Assembly (NCBI RefSeq): GCF_011043735.1
Contig: NZ_JAAKGV010000020.1
Location: forward strand, 124,001 to 188,000
Length of the DNA stretch: 64,000 nucleotides
Source of the DNA: Methylobacterium sp. DB0501
GTDB taxonomy: Bacteria; Pseudomonadota; Alphaproteobacteria; Rhizobiales; Beijerinckiaceae
Direction of reading: 5' to 3'
The number at the start of each line of letters is the position of its first letter. Positions within the stretch are counted from its first letter, which is position 1. The notes under the pieces are model-generated. The model was not told where the DNA came from. It saw only the letters and a list, made by a program, of their open reading frames with translations, and ran no database searches. This document shows positions 24,861 through 33,054 of the stretch, piece by piece. Both the position numbers and the translations under genes were made by a program.

Positions 24861-25343
24861 TTACCGCTGTCCAAGCGACGATTTTAGAGAGCTATGGAAC
24901 GACCTGAAACCGCGCGACTGCGCCGTGCTCCCGTACCCTTGTTGCCGGTAAGTCTCGACGAGATGCTGCGCGCGCTTAGACTCCGTAATATATCTATCCA
25001 GGTCGGCCATGTTTTGAAGGTACGGCCATTTTTGAAGAAACTCAGGTACGGTCGCGCCGTCCGACACGAATGAGGCCAGGAAGCGCTCCTTCTCCGTGGC
25101 AACCCCGATTTCCCATGGCACCCACCACGACGCCCGAGTAATAGGACTGATAACGGCGAGCAACTGCGAGCATTCATCGAGGCGCATCCGTATATAATCA
25201 GCCAAATCTGGTCCGCTTTTACTTAACTGAGCATCGATGACGTCGATATACACGTCCAGGCCGCCCATCCGGAGACGGGCAGCTATGAGCGCGGCTCGCT
25301 CGGAGTCCTCTTGCTTATGTGAGACGAAGACCTTTGGCGTCAT
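24861..25343 (-). CDS. TIR-domain protein
   Basis: A 160-residue protein from the ATG at 25343 (MTPKVFVSHKQEDSERAALI). This is a classical TIR start: strand A plus SHKQED, then LRMGGLDVYIDVID, CSQLLAVISPITRASWW and VPWEIGVATEKE with candidate catalytic Glu78. The C-terminal 60 residues are helical and basic. It is the first gene of the defence array, and the gap to the next gene is 25 nt. TIR enzymes of bacteria cleave NAD+ to make signals or to deplete it; which applies here is unknown. Confidence 0.87.
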   Translation of the reverse strand: MTPKVFVSHKQEDSERAALIAARLRMGGLDVYIDVIDAQLSKSGPDLADYIRMRLDECSQLLAVISPITRASWWVPWEIGVATEKERFLASFVSDGATVPEFLQKWPYLQNMADLDRYITESKRAQHLVETYRQQGYGSTAQSRGFRSFHSSLKSSLGQR

Positions 25344-25420
25344 TCCTGGCCCCCTAGGAACATAATGGCAACATGGCAGAGCCAAGTCGAGCTGTCGAGT
25401 CAGGCGTCGCCTATCAGCAT

Positions 25421-25491
25421 ACCCTGTTGAGACAGATGCATGAGACAGCCTCGGCCGTCTCAACAGGGTTGCAAATCAGACCATGAGACAG
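25421..25491. repeat. Inverted repeat with TGAGACAG iterations between defence locus and recombinase
   Basis: ACCCTGTTGAGAC (25421-25433) and its exact reverse complement (25457-25469) flank 23 bp. TGAGACAG also occurs in direct orientation at 25428, 25441 and 25484. The position 36 bp upstream of a serine recombinase suggests a recombination (res-like) or operator site. Confidence 0.55.
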
Positions 25492-25527
25492 GTAGAAGTG
25501 AGGCTCTAGATCCTGGCGAGACGAACA

Positions 25528-26151
25528 ATGGGCAAAATCGGCTACGCGCGCGTCAGCACTACGGATCAGGACCTCTCCCTCCAGCTCGCCGCCCTCTCAG
25601 CCGCAGGATGCGGCGTCATCCGATCCGAGAAGATCACCGGATCCACCGTCACCGGACGCGCCGAGCTGCGTACCGTCCTCGACTTTATCGGCAACGGCGA
25701 CACCCTCGTGGTCACCCGCATCGATCGCCTCGCCCGATCCCTCGGTGACCTCCAGGACATCGTCCGCGAGCTCAAGGCCAAGGGCGCCTCTCTCGTCGCC
25801 ACCGAACAGCCGATCGATACTGGCACCGCCGCCGGCAAGGCCTTCCTCGACATGCTCGGGGTGTTCGCCGAGTTCGAGACCAACCTGCGGCGAGAGCGCC
25901 AGATGGAGGGGATCGCCAAGGCCAAAGCCGCCGGCATCTACAAGGGCGGCAAAACCCGGATCTCGGCTGACGAGGTGCGACGTCTGGCAGGGGAAGGTGT
26001 GGGTCCCTCAGCGATCGCCCGACAGCTGAGAATAGGCCGAGCCAGCGTCTATCGCCTGCTCGGCGCAAATAAGGTTGCGGCGACCCTGAATGGCTCATGC
26101 GATAGCCAAGGGAGAACCGAGGTCGATCTGGAAGAGGACCCTGACCTCTGA
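25528..26151 (+). CDS. Serine recombinase (resolvase/invertase family)
   Basis: A 207-residue recombinase. The N-terminal catalytic domain starts MGKIGYARVSTTDQD with the nucleophilic Ser in YARVS; TRIDRLARSLGDLQ and the FAEFETNLRRERQMEGI helix E region follow. The C-terminal helix-turn-helix is ISADEVRRLAGEGVGPSAIARQ, followed by IGRASVYRLLGA. The length suits a Tn3-type resolvase or DNA invertase, slightly longer than usual at the C-terminus. It is divergent from the defence array and sits next to an inverted repeat that may be its target. It marks the edge of mobile DNA. Confidence 0.93.
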   Translation: MGKIGYARVSTTDQDLSLQLAALSAAGCGVIRSEKITGSTVTGRAELRTVLDFIGNGDTLVVTRIDRLARSLGDLQDIVRELKAKGASLVATEQPIDTGTAAGKAFLDMLGVFAEFETNLRRERQMEGIAKAKAAGIYKGGKTRISADEVRRLAGEGVGPSAIARQLRIGRASVYRLLGANKVAATLNGSCDSQGRTEVDLEEDPDL

Positions 26152-26309
26152 GGTGTCCCGGGATCCCAACCGTCCCTCCGTCCACCTCAGCGAGATCAGG
26201 GGCGAGAACGTGCTTCCGGCACTCGGCATGTCAGCATCCATGCCAACCAAGCACCTCGGCGTCACGCGCCAAGCCGCTCCGGCGATGCGCCTGTCGATCC
26301 CTTGGCCGC

Positions 26310-26591
26310 TCAGTGTCCGTCGATCGACCCGGGCTTCCATCCCTCCGGCAATTCATCACCGGGCTCCGGCGGGCAGTTGGGCACACGGGACAGGAAGGCG
26401 TCGAGCTCGTCGAGCGAATGGCCCTCTGCCCGCTGCTTGAAGAACTCGGCCGCCGTCTCGACGGCTCCGACTTTCTGGGCCACCGCCGTCGCAATCCACT
26501 GGTTCAGGCTCACGCCGTCCTCCTTGGCCAGTCGTGCCGCGGCCTGCTTGATCGAGGTGGGAAGCTTGAGCGGATAGGTAGCCTTGCTCAT
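26310..26591 (-). CDS. Ribbon-helix-helix antitoxin (HicB/Arc-like)
   Basis: A 93-residue protein: MSKATYPLKLPTSIKQAAAR gives the beta strand and first helix, and KEDGVSLNQWIATAVAQKV is the RHH second helix with the typical SLNQWI signature. The C-terminal part is the toxin-binding tail (HSLDELDAFLSRVP). It overlaps the stop of the PIN-toxin gene by 4 nt (ATGA), with the toxin first. The reading frame is intact while the toxin carries a nonsense codon. A palindrome upstream of the toxin is a likely autoregulatory operator. Confidence 0.85.
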   Translation of the reverse strand: MSKATYPLKLPTSIKQAAARLAKEDGVSLNQWIATAVAQKVGAVETAAEFFKQRAEGHSLDELDAFLSRVPNCPPEPGDELPEGWKPGSIDGH

Positions 26592-27013
26592 GATGCCAGC
26601 TCCTGCAGCAGCTCTGCCGGCCGCAGCACCCGCACACCGCAGCGCGGCGCAGCCGACACAAAATCACGAACGTTGTAGGTCACGAGCGCGTCAGCCCGGC
26701 CGTTGATGGCGGCCTCAAGCACCAGTTCGTCATCGGTGTCGCGCAGCTGCGGACGCCAGCGCAGGCGAACGTCCACCGGCTCGATCACCCCTGCGAGAGC
26801 GCCCAGGATCCGATCGACGTCGGCCAAACTCAGTCCTGACACCTCGCGCTGTCCCGGGCGCTTGAGTACCTCCTCGTACTCGAGGAGCAAACTCGTCGTG
26901 GCGAGTGGGACGACGCGCCGAAGGCGAACCGCTCGGAGGATCACGAAGCCCGCGCCCGCTTGGCTTCAAAACGCCGAGGCGATCACGGAGGTATCCAGTA
27001 CGACCCGCAACAT
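26588..27013 (-). pseudogene. PIN-domain toxin with an in-frame nonsense codon
   Basis: Read from the ATG at 27013, the protein starts MLRVVLDTSVIASAF (with the first catalytic Asp of the PIN fold), then meets TGA at 26966-26968, and continues in the same frame to the stop at 26588. Downstream segments are PIN-like: TSLLLEYEEVLKRP, DTDDELVLEAAI and GRADALVTYNVRDF. Only one base change (CGA to TGA) is needed to explain the stop. Reinitiation at a GTG (26944) would lack the first Asp and should be inactive. A recent knock-out of an RNase toxin is the simplest reading; a sequencing error is possible. Confidence 0.82.
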
Positions 27014-27023
27014 CTCACAATAA

Positions 27024-27043
27024 TAACATCCCATGGGATATTA
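27024..27043. promoter_or_regulatory. Palindromic operator candidate of the toxin-antitoxin operon
   Basis: A near-perfect 20-bp palindrome centred on ATCCCATGGGAT lies about 11 bp upstream of the toxin ATG. RHH antitoxins normally bind such sites to repress their own operon. Confidence 0.55.
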
Positions 27044-27159
27044 GGCGAGCCGTCCTCGTCGTAGAGGCGTGCGCGCGCTTGCTGGCATGGCCGGTAGGCA
27101 AGCCATCTTGAAGGTTGGTCGCGCCCTGACTCGGCCGCGGCGCCTGCGCCCTACCTTCG

Positions 27160-27624
27160 TCAATGACCCGGGGGCGTGGAAGAATGACGCCAGGCCACCG
27201 GGTACGGTCCCTGGAACAGGTCGCCCATAGCCTTTCGCTGGAACAGGGTGCGCCAGCGCCGGCGCTGATGCTCGTCGCGGTCGTGCAGCATATGGCAGCG
27301 CTGGCAGAACGCCGCCAGGTTGGTGTCCTGGTTGTTGGCGGTGTCGTGGTCGCGGTGGGCCGCCGCCAGCACCACCTTGGTGACCCGGACCCGAGCGAGC
27401 AGGTTTTCGTCGCGCAGCCGATGCCGGAGCCGACGACCCCGACCGTCGCGCCAACCCGAGATCTCGTCATCTCACCAGCGTCCATCGCCGAGATGAAAGA
27501 CCCGCTGCAGGTGCGGGCGTGCGCATGCCTCGCATCGTCCTCGCGCCCGGCGGAAGCGGATTGCGTCGGAGAGCTGGGGCCAGTCGATGGGGTAGAAGAA
27601 GCGGTGCTCCGGCCGGATCGGCAT
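27160..27624 (-). pseudogene. HNH endonuclease gene with an in-frame stop
   Basis: From the ATG at 27624 (MPIRPEHRFFYPIDWP) one frame runs to 27160, with a single TGA at 27472-27474 (GDGRW then stop). It contains a zinc pair (CEAC), then AAHRDHDTANNQ, NLAAFCQRCHMLHD and a basic tail, the pattern of small HNH proteins (Cys-Cys knuckle plus HRDHD and CxxC). TGG to TGA would explain the break. Such genes are common on phages and plasmids. Confidence 0.72.
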
Positions 27625-27906
27625 TCATGCTCCCCGATCTACCGGTTTAACAAGGCCAAGGAGCCTATCACGCTCCAGGGTTAAGAGCTGCCTACTCACA
27701 TCAGGCCTTCCGTTCGCTTCGACCGGAGATCCTCACCATTACCTTCACCTGGCGCCCGAGATCGATCGTGCCAAAACAGATTGATCTTCATGCTCGCATG
27801 TCGATCATCACGCAGACACGCATTCGATCAATTTTTACGTAAGCAGCTTGCGAAAATTGAATACCCACCATGAGACTGATCATGGGATCAGGAGATCGCG
27901 ACGCGC
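27625..27906. other. Intergenic region before conjugation remnants
   Basis: No gene is supported. A promoter for the following plus-strand genes may lie in the AT-rich 27800-27860. Confidence 0.3.
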
Positions 27907-28134
27907 ATGACTCGATTTCCGCAAATCATAGAAAATAATATCGGCTATAGACTGCATGATGTTGATCAAAATACCGTTGCGAACACCTTGCAAGGGCGTG
28001 CTCAGCTGGTGGTCGACCTTCCACTTTCCACTGTCTTACCCTTTTTCCTGCGCGTGAGGAATGTCGATGCCGATAATATCATTGCCCGGCTGCCGGAAAA
28101 GGATCATCTGACCAAGATGGGCGCACAGCCGTGA
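27907..28134 (+). CDS. Hypothetical protein, 75 aa, upstream of virD4-like gene
   Basis: A small soluble protein (MTRFPQIIENNIGYRLHDVD). I do not recognise a domain. Its stop overlaps the GTG start of the coupling-protein gene (GTGA), which suggests translational coupling and a function in the same transfer module. Base composition is lower in GC than that of the downstream genes. Confidence 0.5.
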   Translation: MTRFPQIIENNIGYRLHDVDQNTVANTLQGRAQLVVDLPLSTVLPFFLRVRNVDADNIIARLPEKDHLTKMGAQP

Positions 28135-29163
28135 GCCAAATCGGCAGCTTCTGGCGCGGCATCATCGTGTTCGTACTGACCATTGCATGCCTCGCCGTCT
28201 ACTACCCGCTCGCCTTCGTCGTCCAACACGGGTTCGACCCGACCAGTTGGCACGACGCCCTGCTTCTTCCTCAGGGGTGGTTCGAGGACCTGCAGCACAA
28301 GGAGATCCTTCCCTGCATCGGCGTCTACGTCGACATGGTCCGTGGCGAGCACCGGGCCTTTGCCGATGGTGGCGTCGCTGCTATGGCGATCCTCGCACTC
28401 GGCGTGGTCGGCGGCGGCGGCTTCTTCGTTCTGAGTGCCCCGCGACCGGGATTGCGCGATCCCCGCACTGTCCTGGGCAGTGCCCGCTTCGCCAACGCCG
28501 CCGAGCGCGCCGCGATGGCTCGCGGCCTTGAGCTCGGCCTCGATCCGATCACCAGCCAACCTGTTCGGGTCCAGGTCGAAGGCAACCTCCTCTCCATCGC
28601 CCCGCCGCGCACCGGCAAGACCTCGGGCCTCATCATCCCCAACCTCGCCATGCCCCGGACCTCGGCGTCTGGGACGGGCCGGCCGTCGTCATCGACCCCA
28701 AGGGCGAGATCTATCGTGCCGTCGCCATCCGGCGCCGGCGCCTCGGCCGTACCGTGCGATGCCTCGATCCCTTCAACATCGTCGGGGGTAGCGACCGGTG
28801 GAACCCGCTCGCAACTCAACCCGCCAACGACCTGCTCTACCTCCAGCACCTCGCCCGCCTGCTGCTGCCAGGGTCCGCAGGCGCGAGCGAGAGCAGCCAG
28901 TTCTTCCGCAACCGCGCCGCCGTCCTCTTCCTCGGCGCCGTGCTCGCCGCCTTGCGCTCGGATCAGCGCACGCCGCTCGCTGCGGCCGGATACCTGAAGG
29001 ACCTGCCCGCGCTCGCCGCCGCCCTGGGCAACGCCAACGATCTCGCGACGCGGGCCGTGCGGGCGTTCATCGCCAGCGAGGCCAAGAGCAAGGAGGATGT
29101 GATCTCGACCGCCGAGCAGGCCTTCGACTGGCTCCTCGACGAGCGCATGCAGCGCCTGACCGG
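28131..29163 (+). pseudogene. VirD4/TraG-type coupling protein, frameshifted and 3'-truncated
   Basis: The N-terminal part shows two membrane segments (IIVFVLTIACLAVYYPL and MAILALGVVGGGGFFVL), DPRTVLGSARFAN and a Walker A region (IAPPRTGKTSGLIIPNL). A frameshift near 28655 moves the continuation (GVWDGPAVVIDPKGEIYR, then CLDPFNIVGGSDRWNPL and ASESSQFFRNRAAVLF) to another frame. The homology stops after DWLLDERMQRL near 29163, before the C-terminal ATPase motifs. The rest appears deleted and fused to the remnant of an accessory gene. The coupling ATPase cannot be functional. Confidence 0.85.
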
Positions 29164-29436
29164 CCAGCCACCCTCCCAGCCGCTCTCGCCGCCTCGCTCC
29201 GGAAGGAAGCCGCTCAGCGCGGCTGGACGCCCGAGAGCCTCGCCCGCGACTGCATCGACCAGTACCTTGAGGTTGCCCTGCGCCACCGCGTGGTGCTCGA
29301 GCGCATGGAGCAGGTCGACGCTGCCCTGCTGCAGCTCGCCCAGACCGTGGGTGAGATCGAGGCGGCGGCCGAGGCCGTCGAACCCGGTGCCCTGTGCCGC
29401 TACCGACCCGATCGCGATCCGGCCGGGACCCCGTGA
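29164..29436 (+). pseudogene. 5'-truncated relaxosome accessory protein
   Basis: In a frame different from the preceding coupling protein, about 85 residues read as a helical protein: AALAASLRKEAAQRGWTPES, LARDCIDQYLEVALRHR and a coiled-coil-like run ending at the stop 29436. No start of its own remains; the 5' end joins the virD4 remnant. Small helical proteins upstream of MobF relaxases are often mobilisation accessory factors. Its stop overlaps the relaxase GTG (GTGA). Confidence 0.5.
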
Positions 29437-32330
29437 CTGCCTCGCTGCAGCGCCTGCGGCCCGGGCTCGAGGCGGCAGCCTATTATCTGACCCAGGCCCA
29501 GGACGAGGCCCGGCCAGACCGGCGCGAGGCCTACTACCAGGCCGAGGGCAGCGGGGTGTGGTGGTCGAGCGGCGGGAGCGTCGTGCGTCACGGTGCGGCG
29601 ATCATCGGCGCCTCATTCCGCGACCTCTGCGCCGGTCTCGACCCGGGCACCGGCCGCCCTCTCGTGCGCGGGGCTGGCGTCGGTCACCATGCCGGAACCG
29701 ATTGCACGATGACGTCCGGCAAATCCGTGAGCGCGCTTTGGGCGGCGGGAGATGCGGATCAGCGCGCCTTGATCGAGCAGGCGCACCGGGCAGCGGTTGA
29801 TGCGGCCCTACGGTTCATCGAACGCGAGGGCCTGATCGTGGTGCGCACCGGCGCCGGCGGGCGCGAGCACCGCCGTCCCGCTGATTTGATCGCGGCGACT
29901 TTCGACCACTACACCACCCGCGAGGGCGATCCTAATCTACACACGCACTGCGTGTTGCTGAATGTCGCAGGCAATCCAGGGGAGAGCAGCGGCCGCTACA
30001 AGTCGTTGCGCCACCTCACGACCGACCCCGCCCGGCTGTTCGAGCAGCAGCGTGGCGTGGGCGCCGCCTACCGGGCGGCCCTGGCCGAGCAGCTGCATGC
30101 CCAGTTCGGGTGGCGCTTCCGTCCGGCCGGCAACGGACAGTGGGAGGTGGCGGGGGTCGCCGAGAGGGTGCTGGAGACGTTCTCGAAGCGCTCCGCCCAG
30201 ATCCGGGAGCGGGTCGGCTCCGAGGCGACGAGCGCCCAGCGCGAGGTCGCGGCCCTGGCCACGCGGCGAGCCAAGGACCTCTTGCCGAGCGGTGTCGAGC
30301 TAGAGGCGCGTTGGCAACGCGAGCTGGTCGAGCTCGGAACGGATCTCTGGCGAAGTGCCCGTGAGGCAGCCCGGGATCCCGAACTCGCGCAGCAGATCGA
30401 GCCGAAGCACGATCTCGTGTTCGATCCGCCTGAGATCTCTGGCGCCACGCCAGTCGCCCGAGCTGCCTCGAGACTGCTGCGGCACGAGAACGTGATCACC
30501 CGGGCGGCATTGCTGCAGGCCAGCCTCGAGGAGGCAAGCCTGCACGGGCTCGGCATCGGAGCCGTCGAGGCTGAACTCGCGCGACTCGAGCTCGAAGGCA
30601 CGCTGGTGCGCCTGTCCTCCGCGGCGCTCGAGCCGAGCCAAGGGGCGTGCTGGACCACGCCTGGCATCGCGGCCTGCGAGGCGGCCCTGCTGCGCGCTGC
30701 CGAGCGACCGCGGGAGAGAGTGTGGATCAGCCCTGAGACGGTCGCTGCGGCCCTCGAACAGGCTCCCCAGATCGCGCCCGAGCAGGCCGAGGCGGTGCGC
30801 CTGGCAGCTGGTATGGACGGGGTGTCGCTGATCGAAGCGGGCGCGGGTACGGGGAAGACCACCACGGCTCGCGTTCTGGTGGAGGCTGCCAGGATTGCTG
30901 GACTGAAGGTTGTTGGTTTGGCGCCGTCCTGGGTGGCGGCCGATGAGCTTTCGCGCAGCACCGGTATTCCCGCAAGAGCCATCGCGCGCTGGCGCTACGA
31001 TCAGGCCCGCGGCCCGGCAGCCCTGGCGGACCGTGACGCGGCTCTCGGAGCCGACAGCCTGGTTCTGGTCGACGAGGCCGGGATGGTCGGCACGCGCGAC
31101 CTCGAGGCCGTGCTGAGCGCGGCGCACGCTGCGAGCGCCAAGGTGGTATTGTTGGGCGATCGCCGCCAGCTTGCGTCGGTGGCCGGGGCGAGCGCGCTGC
31201 GGGCGGTGGCGGAGGTATGCGGTCGCCAAGCCATACTGGGGCAGGTGCGGCGCCAGCAGGTGCCGTGGCAGCGGGCAGCCTCGGAGCTAATGGCGCGGGG
31301 CGAGACCGAGGCGGGACTGCGCGCCTACGCGGGACGAGGCTGCGTCGAGCTGGTCTCTGGAGCTGAGGCGGCGCAGGCGCGGGTCATCGCGCTGTGGCGC
31401 GAGCTGCGCGGGCGGCACGGTGAGGACGTGCTGATCGTGACCCGCCGCAACCGTGATGCGGCGGCGCTAAACCGACTTGCGCGGGAGGTGCTGCGGGCCG
31501 AGAGGCGGCTCGGGCCCGATCTGGTCGAGGTGAGCGCGGTCGACCGCGAGGATCGGCGGGTGGTGCTGCCGCTGGCGGTAGGTGACCGGTTGCGGTTTGG
31601 CGAGACGCTGCCTGAGCTCGGGGTGCGCAATGGTAACCGGGCAGAGGTGCAGGAAGTGACGGTCGCGGCCGACGGCCAGGTGCGGCTGCGCCTGGAACTG
31701 GAGGACGGGCGGGTCCTGGAGGAGGCTTGGGAACGGCTGGCCCGCGCGCCACGGTTCGGTCCGCGCCGACCCCCGCGGATCACGCCTGCGCTGGCCGGCA
31801 CGGCGCACGCGGCCCAAGGTCGGACCAGCGCCGCGGCGGTCCTGTACGTGGGCAGCTCCGCCGACGCACGTGAGACGTACGTAGGTCTGACTCGCCACCG
31901 GCAAGAGGCCCACGTGGTCGTGGAGCGGAATCGTCTCGACGCGCTGTGCCGACAGCGACAGGCGGATGCGCGACTCGCCCCAACGGAGTCGATGCTGCTT
32001 GAGCGGCTGTTCGCGGAGGCTGGACGCTACCGGGAGAAGGCGAACGTGTCCGACTACGTAGTCGACCGCCTCGCGTTCGTGCGAAGCGGGGTGGTCGATC
32101 TACGAGAGGCAGAGATTGGGCTCGGGATCGGACGAGCCGTTGCTGCGGCGCGCGCGCTGGCGCATGCCTTGCGCCGGATCGACCTGATGCCGCGGCGCGG
32201 AGAGCTGTTCCCTCAGCTTATGGCCTGGCGGCACAATCCCCAGAGAGTACAGCAAGGATTGGAGCGGGCACCCACGAGTCCTGCATTCGCTCTTGAGGCC
32301 CAAGCCAGGGATGTCACGCCTGAGCGTTAG
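29433..32330 (+). CDS. MobF-family conjugative relaxase/helicase (TrwC/TraI-like)
   Basis: A 965-residue protein, close to TrwC length, from the GTG at 29433 (MTASLQRLRPGLEAAAYYL). The N-terminal relaxase domain has tyrosines Tyr17-Tyr18 and the metal-binding His motif FDHYTTREGDPNLHTHCVLL (His170 and His172 in HTH). The C-terminal SF1 helicase carries Walker A (EAGAGTGKTTTARVL), motif II (LVLVDEAGMVG), LLGDRRQLASV, and late motifs AGTAHAAQGRTS and YVGLTRHRQEAHV. The frame is intact, unlike its partner virD4. It nicks at oriT and unwinds DNA in conjugation; here it probably belongs to a defective or mobilisable element. Confidence 0.93.
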   Translation: MTASLQRLRPGLEAAAYYLTQAQDEARPDRREAYYQAEGSGVWWSSGGSVVRHGAAIIGASFRDLCAGLDPGTGRPLVRGAGVGHHAGTDCTMTSGKSVSALWAAGDADQRALIEQAHRAAVDAALRFIEREGLIVVRTGAGGREHRRPADLIAATFDHYTTREGDPNLHTHCVLLNVAGNPGESSGRYKSLRHLTTDPARLFEQQRGVGAAYRAALAEQLHAQFGWRFRPAGNGQWEVAGVAERVLETFSKRSAQIRERVGSEATSAQREVAALATRRAKDLLPSGVELEARWQRELVELGTDLWRSAREAARDPELAQQIEPKHDLVFDPPEISGATPVARAASRLLRHENVITRAALLQASLEEASLHGLGIGAVEAELARLELEGTLVRLSSAALEPSQGACWTTPGIAACEAALLRAAERPRERVWISPETVAAALEQAPQIAPEQAEAVRLAAGMDGVSLIEAGAGTGKTTTARVLVEAARIAGLKVVGLAPSWVAADELSRSTGIPARAIARWRYDQARGPAALADRDAALGADSLVLVDEAGMVGTRDLEAVLSAAHAASAKVVLLGDRRQLASVAGASALRAVAEVCGRQAILGQVRRQQVPWQRAASELMARGETEAGLRAYAGRGCVELVSGAEAAQARVIALWRELRGRHGEDVLIVTRRNRDAAALNRLAREVLRAERRLGPDLVEVSAVDREDRRVVLPLAVGDRLRFGETLPELGVRNGNRAEVQEVTVAADGQVRLRLELEDGRVLEEAWERLARAPRFGPRRPPRITPALAGTAHAAQGRTSAAAVLYVGSSADARETYVGLTRHRQEAHVVVERNRLDALCRQRQADARLAPTESMLLERLFAEAGRYREKANVSDYVVDRLAFVRSGVVDLREAEIGLGIGRAVAAARALAHALRRIDLMPRRGELFPQLMAWRHNPQRVQQGLERAPTSPAFALEAQARDVTPER

Positions 32331-32388
32331 CACGATCAATCCATATTTGAACGGCTTATATAATATTTATAGATTGATTGGGACTCGA

Positions 32389-32808
32389 CTATACTATGAC
32401 AGCATTTTTTATGGTTGTACGCTGCTTTTCATATTGAGATCGCCATTCAGAATTGAGCATATCGTTGAATACGCTATTGTGCTTCTGTAAAAGTCGAGCA
32501 AATTCAGCGGCATGATTGCACCCAAAAGTACTCTGTTCCACTGCAAGGCGGAAGCGGATATTTCGCTCTTCTATGTCAAGGCTATCTATGCGGTCAATGT
32601 TCTGTTGTGTGATTTGTTGCCTAAATGCATTGTATTTATTGCTATCGTTTTGACTTTTCTCATCATCATGGTTCGCGCCCACTTTGTATTCTGGAGCGTT
32701 ATTATTTATTTTATCAAATTGTGTGCGAATAAAATGTGATACGCCTGCGGCCGCGAATTCTTTGAGACGGTTAAGTTCATTTTGTTCTGAGTTAACCTGC
32801 TTTGACAT
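32389..32808 (-). CDS. Hypothetical AT-rich-coded protein, 139 aa
   Basis: From the ATG at 32808 (MSKQVNSEQNELNRLKEFAA), a soluble and highly charged helical protein with many Asn and Gln (AFRQQITQQNIDRIDSLDIE). I recognise no family. Base composition is far lower in GC than in flanking genes, which suggests recent acquisition from a low-GC source or a phage-type orphan. The ribosome binding site is weak. An upstream extension to 32964 exists but looks non-coding. Confidence 0.5.
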   Translation of the reverse strand: MSKQVNSEQNELNRLKEFAAAGVSHFIRTQFDKINNNAPEYKVGANHDDEKSQNDSNKYNAFRQQITQQNIDRIDSLDIEERNIRFRLAVEQSTFGCNHAAEFARLLQKHNSVFNDMLNSEWRSQYEKQRTTIKNAVIV

Positions 32809-33054
32809 GATGGGTCTCACAAAAATTGGCCTACACAACGCCACAGTGGACGATATTATGTAATATATATTGCATAGATTGCATAAAATAATATGTTTGT
32901 TCTCAACGCTACGGATATAATCTGAAGTGGCTCCGTACATATCGTCGTCAAACAACAGGATCATGGAATTATCAAAGTCTCATTCTAGCATGATTATATT
33001 CGTATAAATTTGTAAAATCATGCTATAATTCTTAATACACAAATACGTATTTTA

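Noticed and set aside
25421..25491. Possible CRISPR array
   Set aside because: Repeat units are only 8 bp with irregular spacing and no cas genes; an operator or recombination site fits better.
30068..31229. Two long minus-strand frames opposite the relaxase
   Set aside because: Antisense to conserved relaxase/helicase motifs; Ser/Arg-rich low-complexity translations.
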